A DNA stretch of 64,000 nt from Paraglaciecola arctica BSs20135 (GTDB lineage: Bacteria > Pseudomonadota > Gammaproteobacteria > Enterobacterales > Alteromonadaceae). Location of the stretch: the NCBI RefSeq assembly GCF_000314995.1, contig NZ_BAEO01000051.1, forward strand, positions 1-64,000, read 5' to 3'. The notes beneath the pieces were generated by a model. That model saw only the letters and a list, made by a program, of their open reading frames with translations, had not been told where the DNA came from and ran no database searches. Made by a program: the position numbers and the translations under genes. This document shows, piece by piece, positions 17,741 to 27,913 of the stretch. The stretch's first letter is position 1. Every line of letters starts with the position of its first letter.

Positions 17741-19459
17741 ATGGAGATGATGTCAGGCGCCGCAATGGTTGTGCGAACGCTAAAAGATATAGGGGTAAAA
17801 CATGTGTTCGGGTATCCAGGTGGTGCCGTACTGGATATTTATGATGCGTTATATGCACAAGAAGATGTCGAACATGTCCTCGTCCGTCACGAACAAGCTG
17901 CAGCTCATATGGCGGATGGTTACGCCAGATCAACGGGTAAAACAGGTACTGTTTTAGTCACATCGGGTCCGGGTGCCACTAATACCATAACGGGTATTGC
18001 TACCGCGTTTATGGATTCTATTCCTATGGTGGTGTTATCTGGTCAAGTGCCTTCTAAACATATCGGCGAAGACGCATTTCAAGAAACAGACATGGTGGGC
18101 TGTTCAAGGCCAATCGTTAAACATAGTTTTCTGGTTAAACGTGCTGTAGATATTCCTGAAGCCATTGCTAAGGCATATTACATTGCCAATACAGGTCGTC
18201 CAGGCCCAGTGGTGGTGGATTTACCTAAAGATATAGTGAATGTTCTAGAAGAACATCCTTATCAATTCCCTGCTGATGTCACTATGCGTTCGTATAATCC
18301 TACGCTTAAAGGGCATAACAAACAGATTAAAAAAGCGGTCAAAACTTTGCTAGAAGCAAAGCGACCCATTCTCTACGTTGGTGGTGGTGCAGTCACTGCC
18401 GAAGCTAGTGAGCTAGTTACTGAGATAGCTGAAAAACTAAATGCACCAGTTACCTCTACTCTGATGGGTCTAGGAGCCTTTTCGTCGTTACACGAACAGT
18501 TTGTGGGCATGTTAGGTATGCACGGCAGGTTAGAAGCGAATAAAGCTATGCATAATGCCGATTGTATTTTGGCTTTAGGTGCACGCTTTGATGATCGTGT
18601 GACCAATAATGTAGATAAATTCTGCCCTCATGCAACCATTATTCATGTTGATATTGATCCCGCATCTATTTCTAAAATTGTTGGGGCACATGTTCCTGTA
18701 GTGGGTAGTGTTGACGAAGTTGCAAAACAACTGCTCAAAGAGATGGGTAAAATTGATGCTAAGGCTCAAAAAGCTAAACTTGCCGATTGGTGGGAACAGA
18801 TAACCCAGTGGCGTTCTCGTAAATGTTTAGATTATAAAAAAGACAAAAATTTAATTAAGCCCCAAGAAGTGATCGAGTCTTTATATAAGCATACTAATGG
18901 TGATGCATATGTTAGTTCCGATGTAGGACAGCACCAAATGTTTGCCGCCCTTTATTATCCTTTCGCTAAACCTAGGCGTTGGATCAATTCAGGTGGTTTA
19001 GGCACTATGGGCTTTGGATTACCGGCAGCAATGGGCGTGCAAATGGCCCATCCAGAAGCCGTTTCAACTGTTGTAACTGGCGATGGCAGTATTCAAATGA
19101 ATATTCAAGAGCTAGCCACTTGTATGCAATATAATTTGCCTATTAAGATCATCTCTTTGAACAACCGAGCATTAGGCATGGTGCGCCAATGGCAAGATAT
19201 GAACTATAAAGGTCGTTATTCTCACTCATATATGGATTCCATGCCTGACTTTGTTAAGTTAGCAGAGGCTTATGGGCATATTGGGATCAGAGTGACTAAG
19301 CCGGAAGAGTTAGATGAAGCCATGGCCAGATGTTTTGCCGCCAAAGATAGATTAGTATTTATGGACATAGAAATAGATCAAAACGAACACGTTTATCCCA
19401 TGCAAATTAAATTTGGTGCTATGGATGATATGCGTTTAAGTAAAACGGAGCGCACATAA
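17741..19459 (+). CDS. ilvI: Acetolactate synthase large subunit, IlvI type
   Basis: The thiamine-diphosphate enzyme makes acetolactate or acetohydroxybutyrate, the first common step of valine, leucine and isoleucine synthesis. The 572-residue length matches isozyme [18 protein letters not shown] opens the PYR domain, [15 protein letters not shown] holds the catalytic Glu, and [14 protein letters not shown] is the TPP motif. The ATG at 17741 follows GGAG by nine bases. The stop overlaps the ilvH start by one base (TAATG), so the two subunits are translationally coupled. No attenuator peptide is seen upstream. Confidence 0.96.
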   Translation: MEMMSGAAMVVRTLKDIGVKHVFGYPGGAVLDIYDALYAQEDVEHVLVRHEQAAAHMADGYARSTGKTGTVLVTSGPGATNTITGIATAFMDSIPMVVLSGQVPSKHIGEDAFQETDMVGCSRPIVKHSFLVKRAVDIPEAIAKAYYIANTGRPGPVVVDLPKDIVNVLEEHPYQFPADVTMRSYNPTLKGHNKQIKKAVKTLLEAKRPILYVGGGAVTAEASELVTEIAEKLNAPVTSTLMGLGAFSSLHEQFVGMLGMHGRLEANKAMHNADCILALGARFDDRVTNNVDKFCPHATIIHVDIDPASISKIVGAHVPVVGSVDEVAKQLLKEMGKIDAKAQKAKLADWWEQITQWRSRKCLDYKKDKNLIKPQEVIESLYKHTNGDAYVSSDVGQHQMFAALYYPFAKPRRWINSGGLGTMGFGLPAAMGVQMAHPEAVSTVVTGDGSIQMNIQELATCMQYNLPIKIISLNNRALGMVRQWQDMNYKGRYSHSYMDSMPDFVKLAEAYGHIGIRVTKPEELDEAMARCFAAKDRLVFMDIEIDQNEHVYPMQIKFGAMDDMRLSKTERT

Positions 19460-19956
19460 TGAGAAGAATTATTTCTGTATTAATGGAAAATGCTCCGGGT
19501 TCGTTGTCACGCATAGTGGGAGTATTCTCGCAGCGTGGATTTAATGTGGATTCTTTGTGTGTGGCCCCAACAGATGACAAAAGTTTGTCACGTTTGACTA
19601 TTGTTACTCATGGCGATGATAAAGTTATTGAACAGATCACCAAACAAGTCAACAAGTTGATCGATGTCTTAAAAGTGACTGATTTAACAGATGGTCACCA
19701 CGTAGAACGAGAGTTAATGTTGGTGAAAGTAGCGACCCGCAGTGAACTTATTCGTGCAGAGGTCAAACGTAATGTTGATATCTTCAGGGCGCAAATTGTT
19801 GACGTAGATGCCAATAACTACACAATCCAAGTGACAGGTACTAGTGACAAGCTAGATGCTTTTGCACATGCATTGAGTCAAAGCACAGAGATTATTGAAG
19901 CTTCGAGAACGGGTGTCTGTGGATTAGCCAGAGGTGAAAAAGCGCTACGTCCTTGA
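19459..19956 (+). CDS. ilvH: Acetolactate synthase small (regulatory) subunit
   Basis: IlvH carries an N-terminal ACT domain that binds valine and gives feedback control of the large subunit. The 165 residues match the family exactly. RRIISVLMENAPGSLSRIVG is the conserved ACT opening, followed by GFNVDSL and LTIVTHGDD. The C-terminal domain has ELMLVKVATR and RTGVCGLARGEKAL. It overlaps ilvI by one base and is followed by a strong terminator. Confidence 0.97.
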   Translation: MRRIISVLMENAPGSLSRIVGVFSQRGFNVDSLCVAPTDDKSLSRLTIVTHGDDKVIEQITKQVNKLIDVLKVTDLTDGHHVERELMLVKVATRSELIRAEVKRNVDIFRAQIVDVDANNYTIQVTGTSDKLDAFAHALSQSTEIIEASRTGVCGLARGEKALRP

Positions 19957-19977
19957 AAGTAATGTTTAATTTAAATT

Positions 19978-20001
19978 AAAAAGCCCTAACGGGCTTTTTT
20001 T
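19978..20001 (+). terminator. Rho-independent terminator after ilvIH
   Basis: AAGCCC, a short TAAC loop and GGGCTT, then seven T, form a classic terminator about 22 bases after the ilvH stop. Confidence 0.9.
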
Positions 20002-20333
20002 GTAAGTAACTTTCAAAAATAGTTCAAATTATTACCTGTTAGAAGCAAGAATGTATTTTTTGTTACTTGTTTTTGTAATTAAATTACATGTCGTGCTATA
20101 CCTAGTTAATATATTAATATTCACTAATGACATATAAATTAAATTTATATTGTTTTAAAACAATGGTTTATTTTATTTCCCTGCTGCTTTTCGTATTCTT
20201 TACAATTAATTAATCAAATGTGATCAGAAAAAAAACAACATATTTTTGTAATTTAATTACTATTGGTTTCATCAGGTTGAGGCAACAAACTCACCGACCA
20301 TTTTTAACTAATTTAAATTACTGAGGTGTTATT
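20002..20333. other. AT-rich spacer with paired palindromic sites
   Basis: No gene is seen. GTAATTAAATTAC (near 20074) and GTAATTTAATTAC (near 20249) are exact reverse complements, each preceded by a T run, and may be regulator sites. A GAGG ribosome site lies just before the TTG start of the next gene. Confidence 0.4.
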
Positions 20334-20927
20334 TTGAAAAAATTACTATTAACGACTATTTGTGCCGCTACATTATCATTCAACGCAAGCGCATCATTAA
20401 GAAGTGCTGACAACTTTAAGTTTGTTGGTGACACTCAATATGCTGAACTATGTCAAGCAGCTGCTACTAACGATTTAGGTTTGTTCAAAAAGAACGTTAG
20501 GCAACATGGTTTTCGTTTAAGCGTTAGCAAAAGCAAAATGTTAATGCTTTTAACCAGTGCAGATAGTTTCGAATGTGCCGGTCAAAGTTTAGTTGAATTT
20601 TCTGAATCACGTGGCTCACAAGATGTGGCTAATTATTTAACAGGCGTTGACGCTGAAGTTGAAACAGCATCAACTAGTAAATATAAATTTGTAGGTGACA
20701 CAAATTATAAGAACTTCTGTAAGTCTGCGGTAACAAATAATGTTGGTTTGTTTAAACGCGCTGTAAGCAGCCAAGTTGGTCGTTTAGGTTTGACTAGAAA
20801 AGAAGTGATGGATAAAGTTTTAGATGCCGAGAACGTGACATGTGCTGGAGAAAGCTTAGGCGAATTCTTTGAATCACGTGATGCGTCTAAAGTCATCAGC
20901 TACATAACAGAAAAATCTGCAGAGTAG
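20334..20927 (+). CDS. Secreted protein with two DUF3718 domains
   Basis: The 197-residue protein has a signal peptide (KKLLLTTICAATLSFNASA) and two copies of a roughly 80-residue DUF3718-type domain. Each copy begins with the pattern FVGDTxY, then C-(K/Q)-(S/A)-A-x-TN, then GLFK, and ends with a Cys in (F/V)xCAGxSL followed by EF-ESR. The paired Cys in each repeat suggest a disulfide in the periplasm. The family is found mainly in Alteromonadales and has no known role. Translation starts at TTG with GAGG upstream. Confidence 0.8.
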   Translation: MKKLLLTTICAATLSFNASASLRSADNFKFVGDTQYAELCQAAATNDLGLFKKNVRQHGFRLSVSKSKMLMLLTSADSFECAGQSLVEFSESRGSQDVANYLTGVDAEVETASTSKYKFVGDTNYKNFCKSAVTNNVGLFKRAVSSQVGRLGLTRKEVMDKVLDAENVTCAGESLGEFFESRDASKVISYITEKSAE

Positions 20928-20957
20928 GCAAAACTGTTAGAAAATTAAGCGTTATTT

Positions 20958-20990
20958 AAAAAGCAAACAGTGATGGCTGTTTGCTTTTTT
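20958..20990 (+). terminator. Rho-independent terminator after the DUF3718 gene
   Basis: AAAGCAAACAG, a TGATGG loop and CTGTTTGC, followed by T6, form a strong hairpin 30 bases after the stop. The A-rich left arm may also serve the opposite strand. Confidence 0.9.
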
Positions 20991-21041
20991 GTGGTTTGAT
21001 AAGAATTAGTTTGAGTTGGGAGTAACCAGCACTCTGGTTAA

Positions 21042-21617
21042 CTACCAAACAAGTTCTGCAAAGTGCTGCCGGCACATCGATTCGTATCTATCATTTCCGC
21101 CTACTTCTACCTGTTCGCCTTCTTTAACTACTTGTCCATTCTCATCTATCCTAACCACAAATGTCGCTTTTCGGCCACAATGGCAAATGGTTTTTAACTC
21201 TATCATTTTGTCAGCCCAGGCCAAAAGATAACGACTGCCTTCAAAAGTTTCTGCTAAAAAGTCAGTGCGTAGGCCATATGCCAATACAGGTATATTGAGG
21301 TTGTCTACAACATAAATTAGCTGTTGGACTTGTTGCTTAGTTAAAAACTGCGCTTCATCAATAAATAAACAATCTACTTTACCCTTTGCTAATAGCGCTT
21401 CTACGGCCGATTGCATATTAGTTTCTGGAGTAAAAAGATGCGCTGCAGACACAAGTCCTATTCTAGAAGCGACTTTGCCTATTCCAAATCTATTATCTAA
21501 GGCGGCAGTGAAAATTTCAGCATTCATACCTCTTTCGGCATAGTTATAGGCAGATTGCAGCAAAGAAGTGGATTTTCCAGCGTTCATCGCCGAATAATAA
21601 AAGTAGAGTTGCGCCAT
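21042..21617 (-). CDS. tdk: Thymidine kinase
   Basis: Tdk phosphorylates thymidine to dTMP in the pyrimidine salvage pathway. The 191-residue protein is a type II thymidine kinase with P-loop [15 protein letters not shown] near residue 8, the Walker B and catalytic segment [10 protein letters not shown], and zinc ligands in CHCGRKAT and in [10 protein letters not shown]. The gene stands alone. Downstream the terminator at 20958 faces it from the other side. Confidence 0.96.
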   Translation of the reverse strand: MAQLYFYYSAMNAGKSTSLLQSAYNYAERGMNAEIFTAALDNRFGIGKVASRIGLVSAAHLFTPETNMQSAVEALLAKGKVDCLFIDEAQFLTKQQVQQLIYVVDNLNIPVLAYGLRTDFLAETFEGSRYLLAWADKMIELKTICHCGRKATFVVRIDENGQVVKEGEQVEVGGNDRYESMCRQHFAELVW

Positions 21618-21700
21618 AAAAATGTTGTCTCATTAAAAAAGCCGTTATTTTGCCCTGATTAGAGACAAATTAAAATCATCAATGGAAAGTCAGGGCACGT

Positions 21701-23668
21701 TTATGAAAAAATACTAGTGATGGGGTTTTGCCAAACAATTAAGTCTTCATTTTTCATTGGTTTGGCAAAATAATATCCTTGCAGGTAATCAACTCCCATG
21801 GCTGACAGGGCAGCGGCTTGATCTTTTGTTTCAACTCCTTCAGCAATAGTTTTGTAATGTAATTCGCGGGCGATAAATAGGGTGGCTCTAATAATAGCTT
21901 CGCCTTTTCCCTCTATGTTATCTACAAATGACTTATCTATTTTTACATAATTAACCGGTAAAGATTGGAGCTGCGATAATGATGAATAACCAGTACCAAA
22001 GTCATCGATTGATATGTCTATGTTGCGTGCTTGAATTTGTTCTAATTGTTGGCGAACTTTGACTTTGTTTTCAACAAAGGTGGACTCAGTTACCTCTAAA
22101 TGTAGCCGTTCAGGTGCCAGTCCGCTGCTACGAAGGCAGTTATCCAACAATCTAATAAAGCCATCATCCATTAACTGAATAACCGATACGTTAACCGATA
22201 CCGCGGCTTGTTGATTGAATTGCCAATGATTTGCATCCATGCAAGCACGGTTTAATACCCATGCACCTATTTCTTTAATTAGGCCAGACTTTTCGGCTAA
22301 AGGAATAAAAACATCAGGGCCAATAAGCTTGCCGTTAAAATTCCATCTCAATAAGGCTTCAAATGCAAAAGATACATTATCTTTTGCTGTCAGGATTGGC
22401 TGGTAACATAAATAGAACTGCTTTCTCTCTATTGCATGTTGCAGGCCTTCTAATATCATTTGTGATGCAGTAATTTTTTCTTTCAAATCATTGGAAAACA
22501 AACGAGGGCGTTTTTTACCAGAGCGTTTTTGCTCACACATGGTTAAGTCAGCGAGTTGAATAAGTTCAGTTGCTGACAAACTATGTGCTGGGGCCATTGC
22601 AATGCCGATAGATGCTGATAGGTGTAATTCGTTACCATGCACATAAATGGGTTGGGCAATGCTAGTCGCGATAGCTTTAGCAATAGACATAGCCGAGTCT
22701 TGATCGCTGTATGGTAAAGCCACTAAAAATTCATCACCATTCCATCGCCCGGCACTGTTATTTTCTGAAAAAGCTGAGATCCTTTGCGTGACTTGCACTA
22801 ACACACTATCACCGACAATATGGCCCATAGTGTCGTTAATTTTCTTAAAACCATTTAGGTCAATAAACAATAATGCCAAAGGGCTATCATTGACAATTGA
22901 CAGTTCTATCAAGGCTTCAAGGCTAGAAGTAAAGGCTTTACGATTGACTAATTGAGTTAAGGGATCAACGTTGCTGAGGCGGTATATTTCCTCGGTTCGT
23001 CGTTTGACTTCGTCTTCTAAATTAATATTAACTAGGCTTAGCTCACTCGAGGTGACTTCTAATTCTTGATTAGTCTGGGCAACAAGATTTTTCTCGTCTT
23101 CCATTTCTCTAACAAGCATCTCATTGAGGTTTTTTTGGTAGATAGCGCCTGACGTAAAGCGCGTCGCTCTAATGCAAGTGAATACCATACCCAAGGCAAA
23201 GGTCAACCCCAGTATGCCAAGTGCTTGTCTATGTGGTATCTCTGAGACTAACCCCATTACAGAGATAGGAACCAATAAAATCATTGAGTAACTGATAGCG
23301 ATAAAGCGGCTAGCAGCTAAAAAAGAGGCAGAACTGCCTGCCAATGAGCATATTATTAAAATCGGGAATAGTAGGTCAACATTATTAGCTGGGCTAAAAT
23401 AAATCACCACATATAAAGACCAAGCAGTAGCTGTAGCAATACACCCAGTAGCATAACGTTGTATACCCAATAAGCCTGAAGAGGGTGATTTGCTACTTTT
23501 TATGTTCCAATGGGCTAAATCGCACATCCGCAGCAGCAATATTGCGTTGATGGAAAACCACCAAGTTAGCTGATATGGATTGGTACTTACATCGCTAAAT
23601 CCAAATATCATTATACTGCTAGCGAGGGCACTAATGAGGATCCCCGAAGAGCCATTATCATACAACAA
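21701..23668 (-). CDS. Membrane GGDEF-EAL protein, probable cyclic-di-GMP phosphodiesterase
   Basis: The N-terminal 170 residues form several membrane helices, followed by a coiled coil, a GGDEF domain and an EAL domain. The GGDEF signature reads WNGDEF, a departure at the first Gly that may lower cyclase activity. The EAL domain looks intact (FEALLRW, VTESTFVEN, DDFGTGYSSL, KIDKSF), so it most likely degrades cyclic-di-GMP. The start is uncertain: 23668 is a TTG without a ribosome site. The frame stays open 38 codons upstream, encoding RASNLDAAK just before, so the true N-terminus may be longer and begin at a rare codon. Confidence 0.85.
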   Translation of the reverse strand: MLYDNGSSGILISALASSIMIFGFSDVSTNPYQLTWWFSINAILLLRMCDLAHWNIKSSKSPSSGLLGIQRYATGCIATATAWSLYVVIYFSPANNVDLLFPILIICSLAGSSASFLAASRFIAISYSMILLVPISVMGLVSEIPHRQALGILGLTFALGMVFTCIRATRFTSGAIYQKNLNEMLVREMEDEKNLVAQTNQELEVTSSELSLVNINLEDEVKRRTEEIYRLSNVDPLTQLVNRKAFTSSLEALIELSIVNDSPLALLFIDLNGFKKINDTMGHIVGDSVLVQVTQRISAFSENNSAGRWNGDEFLVALPYSDQDSAMSIAKAIATSIAQPIYVHGNELHLSASIGIAMAPAHSLSATELIQLADLTMCEQKRSGKKRPRLFSNDLKEKITASQMILEGLQHAIERKQFYLCYQPILTAKDNVSFAFEALLRWNFNGKLIGPDVFIPLAEKSGLIKEIGAWVLNRACMDANHWQFNQQAAVSVNVSVIQLMDDGFIRLLDNCLRSSGLAPERLHLEVTESTFVENKVKVRQQLEQIQARNIDISIDDFGTGYSSLSQLQSLPVNYVKIDKSFVDNIEGKGEAIIRATLFIARELHYKTIAEGVETKDQAAALSAMGVDYLQGYYFAKPMKNEDLIVWQNPITSIFS

Positions 23669-23964
23669 TTTAGCGGCATCTAAGTTAGAGGCCCTTTGGA
23701 TAGCTATGTCGGTTTTGATATAATCATACCTTATGAAAATCGAACCACTAATGATAACACTTAAGATATAAAATTTAGGGTGTCATTGATATCATAAAGA
23801 ACATTTTAATAATATTCCTAAATTAATCTAGTTTAATTTATAGAATGGTATTACAGACGAAGATTTTTGTAGGATTTGTTTCCTTTAATTGAACCAGTAC
23901 TATGAACAGTGACATCGATAGTGAGTTTATATTAAGGGTAATTGAAAAAATTATTCTGCAGGCA

Positions 23965-24471
23965 TTAAAATTGTTTTAAAATACGCGGATCGTAATCATC
24001 TGCATTTAGCGTTAAATTAAACTTGGCGGCTATGTTATCAAGCTCTGTTTGTTGAATAACTAACTCATCCATAACTATAGTGTTATCGTCTAGTTGCCAC
24101 AATAAGCGTGAACCTGCATAACTAAAATGAATGGCCAATAACGCGTCGGCGTTTCCTTCGCGACTAGCTGCTTTGAGCTTAGGCATTTTGCGGTTTATTT
24201 TATTGAGGCATTGTTTTAGCTCCCATACGTATACAACTTCGGCCATAAAGTTGTGAGTACGGTATTTGTTAAGTAACCAAGCAATAGTCACACTGGCAAT
24301 AACAACACCTAATAAGTTCCAATTAAAATGGCTGCCACTTTCATCAGGAAATAAAGCAATAAGTGTCTGAGAGATAGCTAAGCTGCCTATTACCAAAGCT
24401 GCAATACATCCAACTATTACCAGGTTTAGGTGGCGGCGATAACGTACTTTATTAATTTTAATGAGTTGCAT
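23965..24471 (-). CDS. DUF3087 family membrane protein
   Basis: The 168-residue protein has two N-terminal membrane helices (LVIVGCIAALVIGSLAIS and LLGVVIASVTIAWLL) and a cytoplasmic tail. KINKVRYRRHLN at the start and DDYDPRILKQF at the end are typical of the DUF3087 family, which occurs in marine gammaproteobacteria with no assigned function. The ATG at 24471 follows TTGGAA; the frame also opens at a TTG three codons earlier. It is a single gene. Confidence 0.75.
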   Translation of the reverse strand: MQLIKINKVRYRRHLNLVIVGCIAALVIGSLAISQTLIALFPDESGSHFNWNLLGVVIASVTIAWLLNKYRTHNFMAEVVYVWELKQCLNKINRKMPKLKAASREGNADALLAIHFSYAGSRLLWQLDDNTIVMDELVIQQTELDNIAAKFNLTLNADDYDPRILKQF

Positions 24472-24644
24472 GTTTTCCAAAAGGTATAATTATAAATTGA
24501 TAAGATCCAAAGGCCGATAGTATAGGCTTTGGAAACTAAAATTGCAGGGCTATGTATCTGCGGATACTGCCCTCACATTAAATTAGCACTCTAATAAAGT
24601 CGCCACTTTCTATCATAATGGCACTAATTCACGTCATAGTTCTA

Positions 24645-27600
24645 TCATCGCCTATCAACAAATACCCACTTATGTAAGATTTCTGCTAATTGTTCAGATA
24701 AAAAAGGTTTTGATAAGTAGTCGTTCATTCCCGCTTCGAAGCATTTAATATCGTCACCTTTCATTGCATTGGCAGTTAATGCAATTATTGGGATGTTTTT
24801 ATCAAACTGTTGATGTTCGGTGGCGCGAATGTGTCTGGTTGCATCGTAACCATTCATTAATGGCATTTGACAATCCATTAAAATTAAATCAAATGATCCG
24901 TTATGGTTACTGAGCATATTTAGCGCTTCTTGACCATTTCCCGCAAGGTGGTAATCACAATCTAGTGATTTCAGCATTTCTATAACAATTTGCTGATTAA
25001 TATAGTTATCTTCAACGATCAATATATTAGGTTTTTTGTGAGCGGGCGTCTCTAATGGATTAGCTTTACGTAATTCCCGTTGACGAACTGGGGCCTGAGT
25101 ATATTGTGGTTTAATGAGTACAGAAATCAGGGAGTCGGGTTTAAATGGTTTGCCAAGATATCCACTGATTTTTATTTCTGGGGGTTGACTATTATTGACT
25201 GCCGCAACTTGCGCGGTCATTAAAATTATTTCTAATTTAGAAAAACGTTTATCCGCCCGTATTGCTTTACTTAGCTCTATGCCATCCATACCCAGTAGTG
25301 CTAATTCAATCAATATATAATCGAAAGATTGTTGAGAATCGTATGCATGTCTTAAAGCCTTGATAGCTTCTGGCGCGTTACTCGCACCTACTACTTCTAT
25401 TTCCCCCTGCGTTAGAATATTCAGCACTGACTGTCTTACACTGTTGTGAGAATCTACAACAAGTAGCTTTTTCAATCGTAAAGGGGCAAGCATAGCCTGA
25501 GTTGTTGGGGGTGTTGATTGGCTAGAGGGTTCAGATTTTACGGTAAAGCAAAAAGTAGAACCCTGCTGCCAAACACTTTGCACAGAAATTTGTCCTCCCA
25601 TTCTCTCAGTTAACTGTTTACTAATGGCCAAACCTAAACCGGTTCCACCATGCTGACGAGTATTTGAACTATCAACCTGCATAAATTGCGTGAACAACTG
25701 TGTTTGTTTGTCTTCGGCTATGCCTTCTCCTGTATCAATAATAGTAAATTTTATTAATTCGTTGCTAGTGCTCTCGACTCTTAATATAACCTCTCCTTTT
25801 TCTGTAAACTTAATGGCGTTACTCAGTAAGTTATTCAAAACTTGTTTTACTCTGTATGGATCTATTTTTATCCATCTAGGCAAAGCTGGAGCAATATCTA
25901 ATACTAGTTCAAGGTGTTTATCTTGGGCACGGGCTGCCATAGAGTCAATTATGTCGCCTAGTAATGCATATAAATTAATGTCCTGTATTTCAATATCGAG
26001 TTTGCCAGCTTCAATTTTTGAAAAGTCTAAAATATCATTAATTAAGTGCAGCAATGAATGGCTACTCATTTTGACTAGTTGTGCAAAGTGACGTTGGTTT
26101 TCGTCAAGATTTGAATTCAAAAGTAAATCGTTCATACCTAATATGCCATTTATAGGTGTACGAATTTCATGACTCATATTTGCTAAAAATTCACTTTTTG
26201 CTCGACTTGCCTCTTTAGCTTGTTCTTCTGCATGCTTAAGCTCGGTGATATCTTGAAAAGCTCCTCTAAGAGACGTTGCCACCCCGTTAGTAAACTCAGC
26301 ATAACCCACAGAACGCACCCAAATATTATTGCCTTTGGCTGTGATAAAAGCGGTTTGGATGTCCCATGGAGTGCCGTCTTTTATTGCTAAGGCAATCGCC
26401 TGTTCAATTTTAGGTCTCGATTCAGGTGCATAAAAGTTAATGGCATTTTTTAAGTCAATCACTGAACCAATGGGTAATTCGTGAATGTTATACACAACAT
26501 CAGACCAAATAACCTGATTGCTTAATAAATCAAGTTGCCAACCTCCAAGTTTTGCCATGTCTCCGGTGCGTTCTAATAGCTCTTGTTGTAACTGTCGCTC
26601 TTGCTCAAGCCTTTTGACTTCCGTGATGTCGGTTTGAATGGCCATAAATCCAATGAGCTGCTTTTTCTCATGTAACGGTTTACAATTAATTCGCAACCAA
26701 TAAGGGGTACCATTTTTATGATAATTTAAAATTTCAGCGTTAAATCCTTGTTTTTTAGTCAGTGCAGCGCGGATATTTTTTATTGTTTGAGGGGCAGTAT
26801 CTACACCCTGTAATATAGAACCGGGAGTAAAACCTTTAACTTCGTCCAATCGGTATCCACTGATTTGAGTAAACATCTTATTAACCCAAGTGATTTTGCC
26901 TTGTTCATCTGTCAAAACGACTGCGTTAATTGTTTCTTCAGCAACTTTTGCAAGCACTTGATTACTTTTTAGGCTTTGCTTGAGGTTTTCTTGAACGATA
27001 AAGTTTTCAGTCATATCGTAGTTAACACCTATGACTTTAAATACTTTACCTGTGTTATCACACACCGCGTGTCCATAAGCTTTTAAATAACGTATTTGCT
27101 TATCTGGCGTTAGTATCCTGAAGGTGGCATCAAATTTTTTATTTTCTTGTGTGGTTCGTTGTAATGCCTTAAATATCTCTTCTTTATCGTCTGGGTGCAC
27201 TGCATCTCGCCACTCAGAGGCCGTGCCACTAAAGGTGCTGGGATCATGTTGATAGAGCAAAAACATTTGTTCGTCCCAAATGAGTTGTTCAGTCTCAACG
27301 TTAAATTCCCATACGCCTACTTGTGATGCCTCTTTGGCGATCATCAGGCGCTCGTTACTATTATTTAGTTGCTCTTGAGTACGTTTTAATTTTGATGATT
27401 CAGATATAGTCGCTATAACTGAATTTTGTTGGTTATTTGGTGATGGCTTTAAATTGATTGTCACACAAATTTCTTGACCATTTTTATGTAACCCAGGGAA
27501 AGCTTCATTCTCTCTATTGGTGCGTTCACGGTCGTTATTAATAAATTGTTCCAGGTGTTTTTGGTACCCTTGATTAAATCTGTCGGGCACTAAATCATCG

Positions 27601-27788
27601 AAACACATTTGTTTGAGTTCTGTCAGTGTATAGCCAAAAATATCTACGGCAGCTTGATTGGCAAAAAGAATATTGCCCTTTACAGAAATTTCAAAAACCG
27701 CACTTGTTACTGAATCTAAAATAGCTTGTAATCGCTGCAGTTCTTCGATCGTTTGGTCATTTGATATTGCTGTTTTGTTATATTCCAT
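24645..27788 (-). CDS. PAS-rich hybrid sensor histidine kinase with two receiver domains
   Basis: This large cytoplasmic sensor kinase has no membrane segment. From the N-terminus it carries about four PAS or PAC segments (FEISVKGNILFANQAA, WEFNVETEQLIWDEQM, LTDEQGKITWVNKMF, QLDLLSNQVIWSD). A HisKA domain with SHEIRTPING (phosphoacceptor His), a HATPase domain (NNLLSNAIKFTEKG, then DTGEGI) and two receiver domains follow. The last receiver has LMDCQMPLMNGYDATR with the phospho-Asp. The first receiver is less canonical, with LIELALLGMDGIEL and no clear Asp before it. The start at 27788 follows GGGAG, with an alternative ATG 23 codons earlier. The signal and partner regulator are unknown. Confidence 0.88.
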   Translation of the reverse strand: MEYNKTAISNDQTIEELQRLQAILDSVTSAVFEISVKGNILFANQAAVDIFGYTLTELKQMCFDDLVPDRFNQGYQKHLEQFINNDRERTNRENEAFPGLHKNGQEICVTINLKPSPNNQQNSVIATISESSKLKRTQEQLNNSNERLMIAKEASQVGVWEFNVETEQLIWDEQMFLLYQHDPSTFSGTASEWRDAVHPDDKEEIFKALQRTTQENKKFDATFRILTPDKQIRYLKAYGHAVCDNTGKVFKVIGVNYDMTENFIVQENLKQSLKSNQVLAKVAEETINAVVLTDEQGKITWVNKMFTQISGYRLDEVKGFTPGSILQGVDTAPQTIKNIRAALTKKQGFNAEILNYHKNGTPYWLRINCKPLHEKKQLIGFMAIQTDITEVKRLEQERQLQQELLERTGDMAKLGGWQLDLLSNQVIWSDVVYNIHELPIGSVIDLKNAINFYAPESRPKIEQAIALAIKDGTPWDIQTAFITAKGNNIWVRSVGYAEFTNGVATSLRGAFQDITELKHAEEQAKEASRAKSEFLANMSHEIRTPINGILGMNDLLLNSNLDENQRHFAQLVKMSSHSLLHLINDILDFSKIEAGKLDIEIQDINLYALLGDIIDSMAARAQDKHLELVLDIAPALPRWIKIDPYRVKQVLNNLLSNAIKFTEKGEVILRVESTSNELIKFTIIDTGEGIAEDKQTQLFTQFMQVDSSNTRQHGGTGLGLAISKQLTERMGGQISVQSVWQQGSTFCFTVKSEPSSQSTPPTTQAMLAPLRLKKLLVVDSHNSVRQSVLNILTQGEIEVVGASNAPEAIKALRHAYDSQQSFDYILIELALLGMDGIELSKAIRADKRFSKLEIILMTAQVAAVNNSQPPEIKISGYLGKPFKPDSLISVLIKPQYTQAPVRQRELRKANPLETPAHKKPNILIVEDNYINQQIVIEMLKSLDCDYHLAGNGQEALNMLSNHNGSFDLILMDCQMPLMNGYDATRHIRATEHQQFDKNIPIIALTANAMKGDDIKCFEAGMNDYLSKPFLSEQLAEILHKWVFVDRR

Positions 27789-27913
27789 GACATCTCCCAT
27801 CTGCTGCGAATTGTCTTTACAGGGGTAAAGACAATTCAGCTTAGCATTTTTTTTCATGTTGCCAATTGGCTTTCCGTATTAGAATACAACTAATAAATTA
27901 GTCGGAGATCAGT

